A DNA stretch of 64,000 nucleotides from Antedon bifida (GCA_963402885.1 OY727095.1:12901001-12965000), one strand, 5' to 3'; shown: positions 1 through 12,568, numbered from the stretch's first letter. Translations and numbers: made by a program. Notes: generated from the letters alone by a model not told the origin.

Positions 1-1165
1 ATAGTAACATCTGAAGACATTGAAAATTCAACGTTTTCGATTTAGTTCACCTTCTGTTTATTTAAAATGATTTAGTGGTTCCGGCGGAGGTATTATGAGT
101 GTGGTAATTGTTCCGATGGGGTAGTTTTTTAGAAAGCCTACATCCATTTTTAATAATAGGCCTACTATATACTATATCCCCAACAGCAAATTATGAGAAT
201 AATAACTGCTGTTTTGTGTAACAGTTGGATGCAGATTGAGATACAAAATAAACACCTACATCGATATACGTGTCATTAAAAATAGAGAAACGTGGAAGCT
301 ATAATACTGTTCATCTAATAGTTCTGCAAATCTATCGCGTCACGTCGTGATTGGTCAAATTACTTACTTACTGCACAACGTATAACACTTTACGTCGAAA
401 CATGTTACGGTAAAAAAAAAAAAAATTACCTCCGCCAAGTCGATTGCGCGCGCGTGTGTTTGTAGGCTTACTCAACAAGTTATTGCCAGATCTTTACCAA
501 AATATTGAAACCACAGATAGATATGGTCAAGTACCACTCCATTAAATTTTGGAGTCAATCCGGACCAGGATCCCAATTCCGGACCACTTTTTATTATTAT
601 TTTCAGACCTGCTAGTGTTAAAGATAGATTAGCCTAATTACACTTTACTTTTACAAGATATATACACTATAAGACACAAGAATTTTTAAAATGCCGGGGA
701 AATGATATGTAGGGGAATTATACTTTAGACGGGTGCCCCTAGCTTGTATTTTCCTTTCACAAGCCAACTTGTTCAATCAGTATATATTTGACTTGTTGAA
801 TAATTAATACTGTTTGCTTGGTTTCGTAGATAAACAAATAATGATGCATCATTTCACTTATGTTCAGAGCGATTATTGTATCGATTTAAATTGATATTTT
901 TTCAAAGCATACTATAATATTTAATTAGTCCTCTCGTTGTTGTTTGTGTACATACATTATGTATTCGGTATATTTTGTGTGTTAACAGCTATGATAATAA
1001 TATTATGACATGTTTATTTACCGTTTATGTTACCGTAATTTACCGTGTAGTTAATTTACTCGTATTCTTGGTATATATTCCAGGGGTACAGTAGACTCCA
1101 TTCTTTACGAGATATTGCCTGCTTTTGACGATCAGCTCCGAGATTGTTCATAAAGGGTCTTTCAC
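1..1165. other. AT-rich intergenic DNA, no gene seen
   Basis: No reading frame with coding character and no domain similarity is visible on either strand. A short alternating CG tract near 446-457 and scattered TACAGTA words are the only local features. Confidence 0.5.
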
Positions 1166-1170
1166 ACCTG

Positions 1171-1299
1171 TTCCGGCACGGAAAATCCAATCGAACGCCA
1201 ATTAAAGTTTCGTTTTCACGCGGCTACGCGCATATCGATTGGCGCATAGCCGCGGGGAGCGTCGTGAAAACGAAACATTAATGTTCGATTCGCCGGAAT
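1171..1299. repeat. short CpG-rich inverted repeat (MITE-like hairpin)
   Basis: The left end reads TTCCGGCACGG and the right end is its imperfect reverse complement (CGCCGGAA). AATCGAAC and CGTTTTCACG are repeated in inverted order inside, around a core with CGCGGCTACGCG and CGCATAGCCGCG. The whole can fold into a long hairpin. It is much richer in CpG than its surroundings, which suggests an inserted element. No target duplication could be settled. Confidence 0.6.
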
Positions 1300-1325
1300 A
1301 TGTACATATACAGTAATTAAAGTTT

Positions 1326-1634
1326 TGTTACCACTTGGACGCAACGAAGGACGAAAGCAATTTTGTTATATCACGACGCATGCGATGGATCATCCGAACG
1401 CTTGTGATTGGTCAACTCAATTTCGTTGCGCCAACGTCGTTTCGTTACGTCCAACAGGAACCAAGCTTTATGCTTGGATCCCACTAGAGACGCAACACAA
1501 CGACGTAACGCAACGTAAGGGATTTGACCAATCACAAGCGATGGATTATTCTAACTGTCGCTTGTCATTGGTCAACTCGCTTGCGTTGCGTCTACGTAAT
1601 TCTTACGTTGCGTCCAAGTGGGAACCAAGCTTTA
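1326..1634. mobile_element. TIR-bounded MITE-like element
   Basis: Terminal inverted repeats CCACTTGGACGCAACG (1331-1346) and CGTTGCGTCCAAGTGG (1606-1621) bound the element. Internal inverted copies of CTTGTGATTGGTCAA and TTGACCAATCACAAG, and a small AAGCTTTATGCTTGG hairpin near 1465, lie in between. The open frame running through it (1325-1675) is a by-product of the repeat and has no protein character. No transposase is present, so it would be non-autonomous. Confidence 0.65.
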
Positions 1635-1639
1635 GGGAA

Positions 1640-3350
1640 AATCTGATTCAACGCCGAATGCGTGTACAATATTGAATATAATAACAATATCTTCAATTTG
1701 CACATGGGGATTGTTTTTATACAGGGAAGTAATACACTCTTGCATTTATCGAGGACGTGGGTTCGAATGATAAAACTAGAATATACTTTTATTGTTCTAT
1801 CTATATACAGTACTGTATATAGAATGAAGAAATATATTTAAAAAAATACAAACATGAAGCCACTGGAGAATCAGTGTGTTGTATCAAAAGATTAAAAATG
1901 TATTATACAGTATCATCCAGGCATTTACATACAACAAACAAGCAATTTACCTATCAATTTGATAATGAAACACTTTCTTGTTTTCGAAACAAAACAAATT
2001 TAAACTACAACTAACAGCATAACTTCAACTTAGAACTCAACTTACTATAAAATAATATTTAGATTAACTTTTATGAGATTTTGAAGTAATTTAAGAATAC
2101 ATACTGAATAATTATACTCAACATGTGTCTATTTTTACAGTATTATCATTTCCCAATAAAAGTACAAACGCTTTCACACAGTTACCACAATGTAAAACAT
2201 TTCAATATTAAAATATATAAATAAAAAGTAGTATAAATCAATAGTATATCAATAAAAAACATTTCAATTTAAATATAAAAGTATAAAATAACTGACCAAT
2301 AAGAGCACAGTAGTAGTTGTTGTAGCAGAAATATCGTTCAAATTATACACTTTCAATTACAAAAATTAATGTTCTATTTTAACAAACGTTCGGACAGATG
2401 TACACAATGTGACTGTATTGCATATATGAATTAAAACTGTACATACATGTACAATGTGGTTGTAAAAAACAAGATAATGTGTTCAACATTGACAATATGC
2501 CTTGAAACTAATCATTAGTCTGTGTGAACACACCTTTAACAAGCTTATATTACTATATTTTACACTTGCACAGTATAGAATGCACTCAATATTCTGTGCA
2601 TCTCAATATACTGACTAGAGCTACGTTCTAGTACTTTCTATATTAAAACCTATTCTATATTATATAAAAAAATTATATATTGAACTATAATTATTATAAT
2701 AACATTCCTGACAAACAATATGCAACAGTATAGATTATGCACTCACTTTCTGTCTAAAAAATGTATACAAACTTTAATACGTGAACAAAAAGGAATTTGT
2801 TAATAATAATTTTTGGTCATATACACTACAAAATGGTCAAGGCAGAAACAGATAACATCACCAACATAGAGATTAGAAAAAAACAATTTTGGAAATATTT
2901 GGTGGGCCAACCCTAGTTGTGTATACTATATCAACAACTTCTTGCTATATCTATTTAAACTAAACAATTGTTTGAAAGATTTACATGGCGCAGGTCAGTA
3001 TGTGATTTAAAGTAGAACATGGACAGTATGGTTTCTAAAATAAAGACTTTTAAAATATTCGGTTTTATGAATCTAACGATATTACTCTTGGCTCTACATT
3101 ATCAAACTGAGAACTGTAAGTTGTTTTCTACTGATGTGTGTCCACAAGATAAAATGCTAATTTAAATAATAACTCTTTTACGTACATTTAATTGAGTACA
3201 GAAAGACATTTTAGGTATTTTCAAGTTCTTCCATTATGAAATCTATTAGTTTTCACAAGACGTATATATGATATTACTCACTTGCATGAAAACGTATTCC
3301 CTGGATACTGACATCTACAGTACCGTACTTCTTCTAAGTACAGTTCACCA
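1640..3350. other. AT-rich intergenic DNA, no gene seen
   Basis: No coding frame, splice-bounded exon or repeat family was recognised. The right part could be distal 3' flank of the minus-strand gene that ends at 3658, but I cannot place its polyadenylation site. Confidence 0.4.
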
Positions 3351-3354
3351 CAAA

Positions 3355-3640
3355 CTTCAACCTCAGTCATCAACTTTTAAAAAAAGTAGACTCAGGGAAG
3401 GCTGAGATTTAGCACTCTTCATCATTCCATGGTAGACCACACTCCCATGGTACAGTAGACCTCTCTCATCAACTTTTTTTCAAAGTAGACCTCTCTCATC
3501 AACTTTTTTTTTTTCAAAGTAGACCTCTCTCATCAACTTTTTGTCAAAGTAGACCTCTCTCATTACCCTTTTTTCAAAGTAGACCTCAGTCATCACTTCT
3601 TTTTCTAGTAGGCCTCAATCATCACATTTTTCACCTTGAA
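3355..3640. repeat. ~33-38 bp minisatellite (AGTAGACCTCTCTCATCAAC units)
   Basis: About six to seven imperfect copies of a unit starting AGTAGACCTCTCTCATCAAC, followed by a variable T tract and CAA. It lies just past the stop codon of the minus-strand SIMC1-like gene, so it is probably in its 3' UTR, where the transcript would read GA-rich with A tracts. Unit spacing varies mainly through T-tract length. Confidence 0.75.
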
Positions 3641-3657
3641 ATTGGCTACTTGCCTAA

Positions 3658-6600
3658 TCAAATATCCACCATATCTTGTAGAGATTCTATATAACTGAGG
3701 TAGGCAAGCGTCTTAGTGGTGAGTTCTCCATATGAACTGAGATGATTACGTAGCTTGGTCACGACATCTCCCATTGTTAGAAACAATGTCGATTCTTCTG
3801 TTGATAACTTTAAACCACAATAACAAGATGCATTGTCTGTTGCATTTGGATGGATTTTCTCTGTAATAAAGTCAACAAAGTATTATACATGTTGTTTCTA
3901 TAGAAAGATGTTATACCAACTGTGCAATACCAAACGAAAATTACAGTAATATTCTGTACCTAGCCTAAATACGGACTCTATGGGCAGGTGCCTATAACTT
4001 TTTTTTTGAATAAATAAAATGAACTTGGAAATATACATTTTGGATTATTGAAATCTTTATTTTTGAAATAATACACTACACATAATTTATATTAATGTTT
4101 TGATACAATTTTAAAAGTTTGATACAACTAACCTGCATTGTATGCAAGGTATGACTTGAGCAGCAAATACAGCATCATAGCCAACTCTTCACAGGCAACG
4201 CTAGCATCCTCAACAGTGGAAGAGGGCGTGCACCTGAAATGGCGATTCAGGATCTTATTGATGGATATTGGGTCACCAGATGTAGGTACACAGACATCTC
4301 TAACCACACAGCAGTTTTCTAGCCATAACTCTATTAGTTTTATTCTTAGAAGATTACTCTGCATTGTCTGAAAGGTATAAATAATTTGTTGTATAACTAA
4401 CAATAACAGAAAAAAATAATACATTACAGTTTCTATCTTGTGTAACATAGCGAGACCAATTCTTAACAGGTGATTCTCCCCAATGTCTACTTAACTACCT
4501 CTAGGAACATATTCCTTAGGTTGGTCTTCCATGAAAAGTCAACCAGGATGTGGTACAATACCATTTTAATTAGTTATCCTACCTGTCCCCTAACATCAGT
4601 AAGAATCAGAACATTTTACATTATTTTAATCATATTGCTTTTGGACTATAAATAAATATATTTTACATATTTTTTTGTTACAATATTTAAAAAAAAAGTT
4701 AATAAAAGCGTACCTCAAGTAGTTGACTCCTATGTTCCACTTTTGATAGATTACGAAATGGATAGAGCAAGTGTTCAGCTATTTTCATGGCACCCTCAGG
4801 ACGTGATTTGGAGACCTCTACACTAAGTGTTAGTATCTTCTGTAGCAACAACAAAGAACGTTGAATACCTTCTTCCAAAAACATATCTGAAGAATTATCA
4901 AACGTTCTTTGCAAAACACTGAGTAAACACAGACTGAAACTGGCTACATTTGCCATTTTATGGTCTGGGCTTAACATTTTACATAAAAACGATTGTGGCG
5001 TTGTATTCCTAAGTTTATGTTTGTTCAGATCTTCTTCTAGGACAGATGTTAATAAATCTAAGTAAAGAAGTCTGTTACTAAAGGATAAAATATCACATTC
5101 AGTTTCTAGTGGTTTTAAAATGTCCATTATTTGGTTCCAATCTTCTGAAAAGTCTTTTCTAGTTAGCTTATGGTGGTTCTGGATGTGTTTTAGAGTGTTG
5201 TAAGTCTGACAAGTAAGATTTCTATTACCATCTACCGCAACAAGGGTGTCTAATAAATATTTTAAACACTGTTTTTCAGGATAGATATCAGTTGTTGTAA
5301 AATCGTGAATATATGTGATTCCTTCAGAATGTACCTCTTCCTCTAGGTGAGCCTCAATTATATTGGTTTGAATGTTACTCATTTCTACAGTTTGGTTTTG
5401 AACATCATTCATTTGTGGTCGTTGGACATCTCGATAGAAATCGTTATTCAGATGAGTCGGCAAACCTGAAGACAATAGCTGGCTATGTTGATTATGACCC
5501 CGTCTTATTATCACATCATTTGAGATCTTTGACAATTGATCTTTTGTTTTTTTGCTTAAGTGATGCCAAACTTGTTTTATATTTAAGTTCCGAAACGGTT
5601 TAATGCACTTGATTGTCCTAGAGTTATTGTTTATTGAACCTTTTAATGTTTCTGATCTTTTTATAGGACTAAATTTATTGGTTGTTTTAAGGAAGTTTTG
5701 TGGCGACAGGGTGTGCCTTTCCATGAAGGGTGTGATAGGCGATGTTTCCATATTTTGAAGTTTTGTTTCATCATTTATATCATCAAATGTTATATCAAGT
5801 AGGTCATCAACAAACTGGTTTTCCTGCAATACAAGATAAAAAAAAAGCTTTTATACTGCAAATGAAATTATGATGAAAACAAAATTATACTGTAAGTAAA
5901 TCAAAACAAAAATTAAATACTGTATTTACTTTTTGATGAAACTGAATATTCAACTACAGGTAACCCAACAAATGACGGGCAGAAATGAACCTAAACACTG
6001 GAGTGGTGGAACACTAGTACAATAACCGCCTACTCTTTAACTGTGTTATTTAAAAGCACACCCCGGGGGTGGGGTCACTTGTAAACAAACCAAATGGGAA
6101 GGTGCAGCAGCAACTTCGAGACATGAGGCACTTGTGCTACCTGTTTTACTGAAAAATAATATGAACTACCAAGACGACAGGAAAAAGGCCACTGTTCGTG
6201 ACAGGGTTTGCGATAACATAGGCGGCTAGTATTCATTGATTCAAATGTAGGATCAATTTAGCGATGGGCTTAGCATCCAGTATAGTTAAAATCCCTGCTA
6301 AAATTGTGACATTTTGACAATGGACGGGTAAGAGAATTTCACCCCTTCATTTCCCATGCTTGTGCTACCAAACTCACGAAAATATACCACGTAAATGAGG
6401 CACCTCCTCATATTTTCCCACACTTGTGCTACCAGGCTCACGAAAATATACCACATAAATGCGGAACCTTCCCGTATGAAAATATTTGAGTGTTAAGAGT
6501 ATTAAATAATTAAGTCTAACTTGTTCTCTACCACCCTTAGTTTTTAGGAGTTCCTAAAATCTGTGCCAATATTGTGGCTGTGGTTCGCAGTGTCCCTTTC

Positions 6601-9600
6601 TTGACGAATTAAACCAAATTAAATACAGTATAAAACTAAAAATGAAATAATGAAGAAATAAAGATACTGTACCTAATAAATAGTATATTACAGTATAATG
6701 AATAGATTTAACATATTTTAAATTGCTTTCACTATTGTACGTGCCTTAGAAGAAAATCACACAAGATAGTAGCAAAAATACTTGGTTAATGATGCAAGAC
6801 AGGTTACTTTTACTGCTGTGGGTCACTACACCATAACAATTCTCTCAATTTTCTTTACAAAATATTATCAAAGGATGAAAAATGGTGTGTTATCAAATCG
6901 TAACGAAGCTTTATCATAGTAGGATAATAAAATTGGAATAATCGCTATTTATTTAAAATATTATCAAAGGATGAAATAAACCTAACGTTTTTGCTTAACT
7001 ATACCTGTCTACACTTTGTAGTCATGTCTCTGAAAAACGACGTTTTATCAAATCATATGTATGAAGCTTTCCAGACTATACCTCAAGAATACAGTACAGT
7101 ACTATTCCTCAACAGTACATAGAATGACTAATTTATCTACAATCCTTAAATATACACAGTTGAACTGATAATACCAAACCACCTACAGTACTGTACACTA
7201 TTCAACCCCACAATTGCATTCCATCTACTACCAGCATACCAGAGTAATAAGTAATGTTTTCTCCCAATGGACAGATTAGATGGCTTTTACACCTGAACAA
7301 CAGTGTGCTCAAGTGAATCGAATTGTTAAAATAAAAAGAGAATATTTTGATTTGTAAATAGTAGGTCAATGAACTAATTGTAAACCTGGACCACATCTAC
7401 AGTGTAAAGTAAAACTAAGAACCAAGCCTAAATTTAAATTTAGAACATGCACATTTTCCATATTCATAATCTCAAAACTATTAAAAATAATAATTATCAT
7501 CTATGCCTGCTGGTACCAAATATTCATGACGTTTTTAATTTTATTTATAATATAATTTATTATTAATAAATAGCTAATTGTTTGTACACGGTTAACTGTG
7601 TACACTTGAAAATAAATAACAATAACATGCCGAGAGAAAAAGAAGATATTGCCTTGTACAGTATGAGAGGTTTAATTTTAAAACAAAAAGAAAATTATTT
7701 TTATCACATTCAAGCTCCAGAAAAAAATATATAAGGAAATAAGGAATTAAATGCATAAACAAAGGCAATAAAAACAATACCACCTACGCTATTATTACAG
7801 TAGGTACTTATAAGGAAAAAAGGTTTGTTTTTTAGATTTACTCAAAAAAAATGTATATTTTAAGATATTTATTTGAGTTTGTTCTATAGGCTCCGGAAGA
7901 AGTAATAAAACATTCATAATATTACTTTAGCTTGGAAAGAAGTAATAAAACATTCATATTACATTAGCTTGAAAGCGTGTAGAATGCTGCTTTTTAAATC
8001 AAATTCGTAATTAAATATTAAATTCTGAAATTATACATGAACTAAAGAATAGACAAGGAAGTAAGATGGTAAAATTATAATAAAGATCAGAAGGTTTCAA
8101 TTTGAATAGAAACAGGAATGATATATTTGGACCATGGACCTAAATAGCTCTGTGTTTACACTATGTAGTATTTAAGTAGCAAATGCATTCATAAAAATTC
8201 AAGTTTATTTATAGTAATGTGAGAACAATTGCATCTGGTTTATAAATATGTAATTTTTTATGGAAGTACTCCTTGCTATATCTCTCTGTAGTAATTAAAG
8301 AATATCTACTAATTATATAGACAGATTCAATGAGATGAGGAGAGGTGAAGAAGCGCACACCACCCCTATCCCAGTTTTCTGTATTTTAATTTATTACAAA
8401 AATACATTTTTATACTGTTATATGTTGATGTCTCAAATATCCTAAATCATTTGATTACTGTGTATGATAAACAAACAAACTGGTGGTTTGGTATTATTCA
8501 ATAGGAGTATGAATGCTTATTAATAATAAGTCGATTTCAAATTTATTATTCTGCTGGTAGTAGAGAAATAAACAATTTTTTTCTATAGATTTAACTAGAA
8601 CAAGCTTAACAATACCACAACAACTAAGCAGTTTAAATGAACAAATGCCTAACTTACCACCAAGTACCTGGAATATTGACCAACTGAACAACACGCTTTG
8701 CCTTCTACCTGGTGACCATTTGAACAGGTAACAGACAACACAGAGTGATGCATGGGAAACAATCTATGGGAGTTATTACTGTTCTTTTAAAGCCACGTAA
8801 CCTTGTTGTATCGATCAATACAATCATTGGTGAATCTATTGTTACTCTCAACCAATGAGAACGTTTATAGGAAGGCTTTGGATGATTGCATCATGACAGT
8901 GCAAATAATAGGCGTTGTGAATTTCCAATGGACTTAAATAAGGCATTATTTGTTTATTTTAAGCTGGGAACTAGATAGTAATAGTAGTACAGTAGGTCAT
9001 GAGAATTATTTCTAAATGACTGCACAAGTGTGGCAGCAGAGTGATATTCAAATAATAAACATGTGCATTGTAATTTTGTACTGAGAGTGAATGCAGATTT
9101 TGTGTCGTACTGTCTGTAACTATTTTACCCATATCATATTTTAAACTATATGTTCATTCCCCGGTGGGGTCACTCTTAAATATTTCCATATGGGGAGGTG
9201 CCGCATTTACGGGTATATTTTCGAGGGCCTGGTAGCACAAGTGTGGGAAAATATTGAGAGTTGGTAGCACAAGTGTGGGAAATGACAGGGTGAAATTAGT
9301 AGTTTAAGTCCCTGGCCCGCCCACCCGTGTCAAAATGTCACGATTTATCACCAAATTTTGCAGGGATTTTAGAATACTGGATGCGGGGCCCATCGCTTAA
9401 TACCTTTGAATAGACTTTTCGCATCAGCAGAACACAAAACATAGCCGGCCTAGGACAAAATCATTCAACTGTGAGTGTGACCACTCTTGATCATTGTCAT
9501 GCACCGCAGACGCGCAATAAACTTGTCAAAACACGTTCGTAATTTTGCCATGAACGGTCTCTTTGGTAAATGGTAGTTCAAGTCCGTTGTATTTTTCAGT

Positions 9601-11324
9601 AAAACAGGTAGCGCAAGTGCCTCATGTCTTGAAGTGGCTGGTTTATATACAAGTGACCCCCCCCCCCCCTTTTTTTTGATTTTATTATTTTCTCTATAAT
9701 CCCTTACATTTTGGATTCTCCAGGGTTCATTCATTCATACAAATTTATTCAGTTATTTGACAATAACTGGGGTCTGCACTAGGAGCAATAGCTTGTCATA
9801 GGGCCCCTATGTTATACATATAAGTGACAAGAAAGACAATTTTCGAGCCAGAGTGCTTTAAATAAAATAATTGAATTGGTATTGGAGATTCCACCTGTCC
9901 CCAGCCAGGAATGAGAACACTTTGAGAATATGGACCTCTAGTCTCTGAAAATGTACCCTCATTCATTATCAGAAGGTTCAAACTACAGAGGTTCATACAG
10001 AAAATACATTCAAAGTGGGATGTGATCACACTGTGTGTACACACACTGTGTCTGAAAAGATTGTGTGAAGGGGAAAAGGGTGCTTTAATTCTCTAGAGTT
10101 GTAATAACAGATTTTAGTAAAGCTTTTGACTGCGTAGATCACAACATTGCAATCCCCATGCTGATAAATATAGGTGTGCTAGACCATCTATATTATCCCT
10201 TGGACATACACCAACAAAAAACTCAACCCTACAAAGAGATTTGGATTGCCTTGATGAATGGGTAAATAACAACAAAACGAAGCTAAATCCTGATAAATGC
10301 ATGTATGGACGTACAGTATCTTTAAGATTATGGAATAATCAGTTACACGCCACTAAATAATGAGGTGAATATTTTGGGCATAAAAATAACCAAGGATCTA
10401 AAGTGGTAATCCCAAATTGACCAAATAATTAAGCGAACCAGTGGTCGCCATATTATGCCAACTATTCTTTGCAGACGAATTTGTTCAGGAATCAGGAAAC
10501 GACATGGGAACAGTCGACGCAGCAGTGCTGCAAACATGGCTACAGGCAGTTTGATTTCACGCAACAACGCAAGAAAACATAGTTACATAGTATGCATGAA
10601 CCCGGTCAAAGTCTATGGCAACTAACGTTGTCAAGCAAACCTTTTGTTCAAGTGTAATAGATAGTGTTACCAATACAATAACATTGTCATATTTGTGCGT
10701 GCGTAAACTGATTTAAATGATCTAGATGTTACATTTTAAAGTTTTTACATCTGTAAAATTGTACTCATTTCAGCCTTTGTTGGCTGCCTGTATGATTTCT
10801 TTGATTCAATAATACCTTGTGGAATAATAACAATAATAAACTTCTGGATTGTCGATAGTGTCATCAATAAAAAATATAATTAAAATACAAAAATAAAATA
10901 GGCCTAGGCTAGTAGAGTTATAATTTACGCCTATCTATTCTAGGCCCCTATATTATTATTTAATATTAGCCTAGGCCTACTTGCTTACTTTTGTCGACTC
11001 CGAGTCTGAGGATACAACACACTCATCTCGAGTTGTCCGGTCACTATCGTCGTCGTCACTTATGACAATTATAGGTCCTGAGATATCTGTAGGCCTAGGC
11101 CTATTTTTAAACAACTTTGGACATAGCCTAGGCCTAGGCCCAGCCTTATGCCTGTCTGGTAATCCTAGGCTTATATCACAAGACTCCTTCCTGGCTTTGG
11201 TAGGCGATGTCCAGGAGTTAATGACCACCAAGTCCAGATCATCATCATCATCTTCAGAATCATCAGAATCTGAACTAATTAAAATGGGCCCGTTATTCAT
11301 CCTTCTTAAGGTATTGAGGATCAT
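3658..11324 (-). CDS. SIMC1-like SUMO-interacting-motif protein, four coding exons
   Basis: Coding exons on the minus strand: 11324-10989, 5823-4714, 4367-4133, 3860-3658, joined in phases 0, 0 and 1 with AG/GT at each junction; predicted 627 residues. Seen: exon 1 starts at a true ATG and carries hydrophobic-acidic SUMO-interacting motifs at residues 13-22 (PILISSDSDD), 30-37 (LDLVVINS preceded by an Asp run) and 84-94 (PIIVISDDDDS), with a weaker one at 101-110. Exon 2 (370 codons) is low-complexity at first, then a helical, leucine-rich region that continues into exons 3 and 4, as in an alpha-solenoid. Known: vertebrate SIMC1 pairs N-terminal SIMs with a C-terminal helical domain and acts with SLF2 in SUMO-dependent recruitment of SMC5/6. 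The assignment is an inference from architecture and is moderate. SLF2-like or an unrelated SIM protein are alternatives. An extra small exon inside the 5.2 kb first intron is not excluded. Confidence 0.6.
6061..6505. mobile_element. MITE family A, copy 1 (in SIMC1-like intron 1)
   Basis: Starts CCCCGGGGGTGGGGTCACTT and includes the phrases GCACTTGTGCTACC, CTAAAATCCCTGC and CCACACTTGTGCTACCAGG. The same blocks recur inverted at 9158-9670 and in the same orientation at 46715-47019. No coding capacity was seen. Confidence 0.65.
9158..9670. mobile_element. MITE family A, copy 2 (inverted relative to copy 1)
   Basis: Reverse-complement copy of the 6061 element. It starts CCCCGGTGGGGTCACTC, carries CTGGTAGCACAAGTGTGGG twice, and ends with ACAAGTGACCCC running into a C11/T9 homopolymer junction (about 9660-9678). 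It is in the same 5.2 kb intron as copy 1, so intronic RNA could pair across the two. Confidence 0.65.
10080..10580 (+). mobile_element. decayed LINE reverse-transcriptase fragments
   Basis: Translation near 10107 gives FSKAFDCVDHN, the classic finger/palm segment of non-LTR reverse transcriptases (CR1/L2/Jockey-like). Further on come LQRDLDCLDEW and NNNKTKLNPDKCM (about 10215-10305), then EVNILGIKITKDLKW (about 10362-10405) and QIIKRTSGR. These are in the order expected of an RT, but frames shift and the catalytic block is deleted, so it is dead. Seen directly; family placement is from memory of RT motifs. Confidence 0.8.
10989..11324 (-). CDS. exon 1 of SIMC1-like gene: acidic SIM cluster
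   Basis: 112 codons from ATG (11324) to a phase-0 donor GTAAGC after codon AAA. Three strong SIM cores, each next to Asp/Ser/Glu runs, fit SIMs whose SUMO affinity is raised by acidic or phosphoserine neighbours. The exon also contains the AGGCCTAGGCC word that is frequent in this genome, written here into coding sequence (about 11089-11145). The frame on the opposite strand (10981-11352) is a shadow. Confidence 0.7.
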
Positions 11325-11380
11325 AAATGATTGGCATTTGGTAAGAAATTAATTGGTGTTTTTAAGAACATTTTTTCCCT

Positions 11381-11462
11381 CGCCATCTTCTCACGACATC
11401 ATTGTTGTGGCCAACTCGTACCCAACTTGGCTAACCCGTACCCAACTGCGCGCATGCGCGCT
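11381..11462. promoter_or_regulatory. candidate promoter of the SIMC1-like gene (YY1-like and NRF1-like sites)
   Basis: On the minus strand AAGATGGCG (11381-11389) matches the YY1 core typical of the first bases downstream of a start site. TGCGCGCATGCGCGC (11447-11461) contains the NRF1 consensus GCGCATGCGC. CpGs are clustered here while flanks are AT-rich. The start codon is 57 bp downstream of the YY1-like site. CCGTACCCAACT/TCGTACCCAACT is repeated in between. Motif matches only. Confidence 0.5.
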
Positions 11463-11520
11463 AATGTATACAGTATCGATTCAAAAATTGTAAAATATTG
11501 ATTCATTTTCAATAAACAAT

Positions 11521-11642
11521 TTTAAAGATGTATTGTTCCCAAAAACTAAATTAATAAAAAGAGACTTTGAATTTTGTTCATAAATAATTTATTTTTTTCG
11601 ATCCAATTTTTGGTCAAAGTGATAACTTTTAATAATTCATTA
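11521..11642. mobile_element. MITE family B, left part, split by the palindromic element
   Basis: Begins TTTAAAGATGTATTGTTCCC and continues with the family-B blocks GACTTTGAAT, TTTTTTTCGATCCAATTTTT and GGTCAAAGTG. It stops at about 11642, where the palindromic element starts. The missing right end (GGACATACGTACATCTTTAA) appears on the far side at 15331-15354. The palindrome therefore appears to have landed inside this copy. Confidence 0.65.
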
Positions 11643-11799
11643 TAGTAGAGTAGAACTAATTAAAAAAAGGGGCCAACCTCAAAAAAATTGCAACAAAAGG
11701 TTTTTCAACGGATTTTGGTAGTATTGGGTGTACTAAATAACAGAAAAAAAGTCTCAAGAATTTCGACCACCGGAAAGTGTTTTTTTTTCAAGATGGCCG

Positions 11800-12360
11800 C
11801 CAAACTAGATAAAACGTTAAAATGTCCATACCTCCTAAACTACTTGGTCTATTGATATGATTTTGGTACCAAAATACACAGAACATACATATTTATATTT
11901 GCCCTAATAGAAAATTTTGGCCAAAAATGACCGGAAATGCTATTTCTTGCATGTTTGACCTTTGACCTTGATATGTTGTATCTTGGTAACAACTGACCGT
12001 AGGGAAACAAATTGTGGCTCAAATTGTTCAGAATGTACATATTTACATTTATTGTAATGAGACATTTTGTCAAAAAATGGTTGAAAGTAAAGGTTATTGA
12101 CCTTTAACCTTTATCTAGGTAGAATTTCCATATCTCGGCAACTATGTGTGGTAGAGATTTAAAATTGGGCTCTAAATACTGAGAATATACTTATTTATAT
12201 TTACTCTAATGAAACAGTTTGACAAAAAATTACCAGAAACGACATTTTTGACCATTGACCTTGATATGCTATATTTCGATAATGACTGACTGAGATACAC
12301 CATTTATGGCTCAATTTGTTCAGAATATAATTATGTTTATTTCGTATAATGGTCTAATCT
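11800..12360. repeat. ~170-bp periodic repeat in the left arm
   Basis: Three to four degenerate units. Each has TTGACCTTTGACCTTGATAT or a variant, then a TATCTCGGCAACTA-like block, then TCAAATTGTTCAGAATGTAC and ATATTTATATTTAC. Unit starts are near 11830, 11980, 12130 and 12260. The mirrored set lies at about 14630-15180. No coding frame is conserved between units. Confidence 0.65.
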
Positions 12361-12568
12361 ACCCATGGAATTAAGAGCTTTCCTGGGAATCAAGTAACTG
12401 TAATATTTATAAAGACTTTTAGAATATGAGTTCAAGTTCAAATTGTTCAGAACATACTGTATACATTCTTAATAATAATAGTGAATAAAAAACCGAAAAG
12501 TAAACAAAAACAAATATAATAATAACTTTTAAATTTCTAATTACGGTGTAGCAGCAATTGATTAGATA

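Noticed and set aside
1325-1675. 116-residue open frame
   Set aside because: It runs exactly through a TIR-bounded CpG-rich element, has no Met-ATG start in context and no protein-like conservation.
10981-11352. Plus-strand frame opposite the SIM exon
   Set aside because: Serine/leucine runs are the antisense of the acidic SIM codons; the minus frame has the splice phase and motifs.
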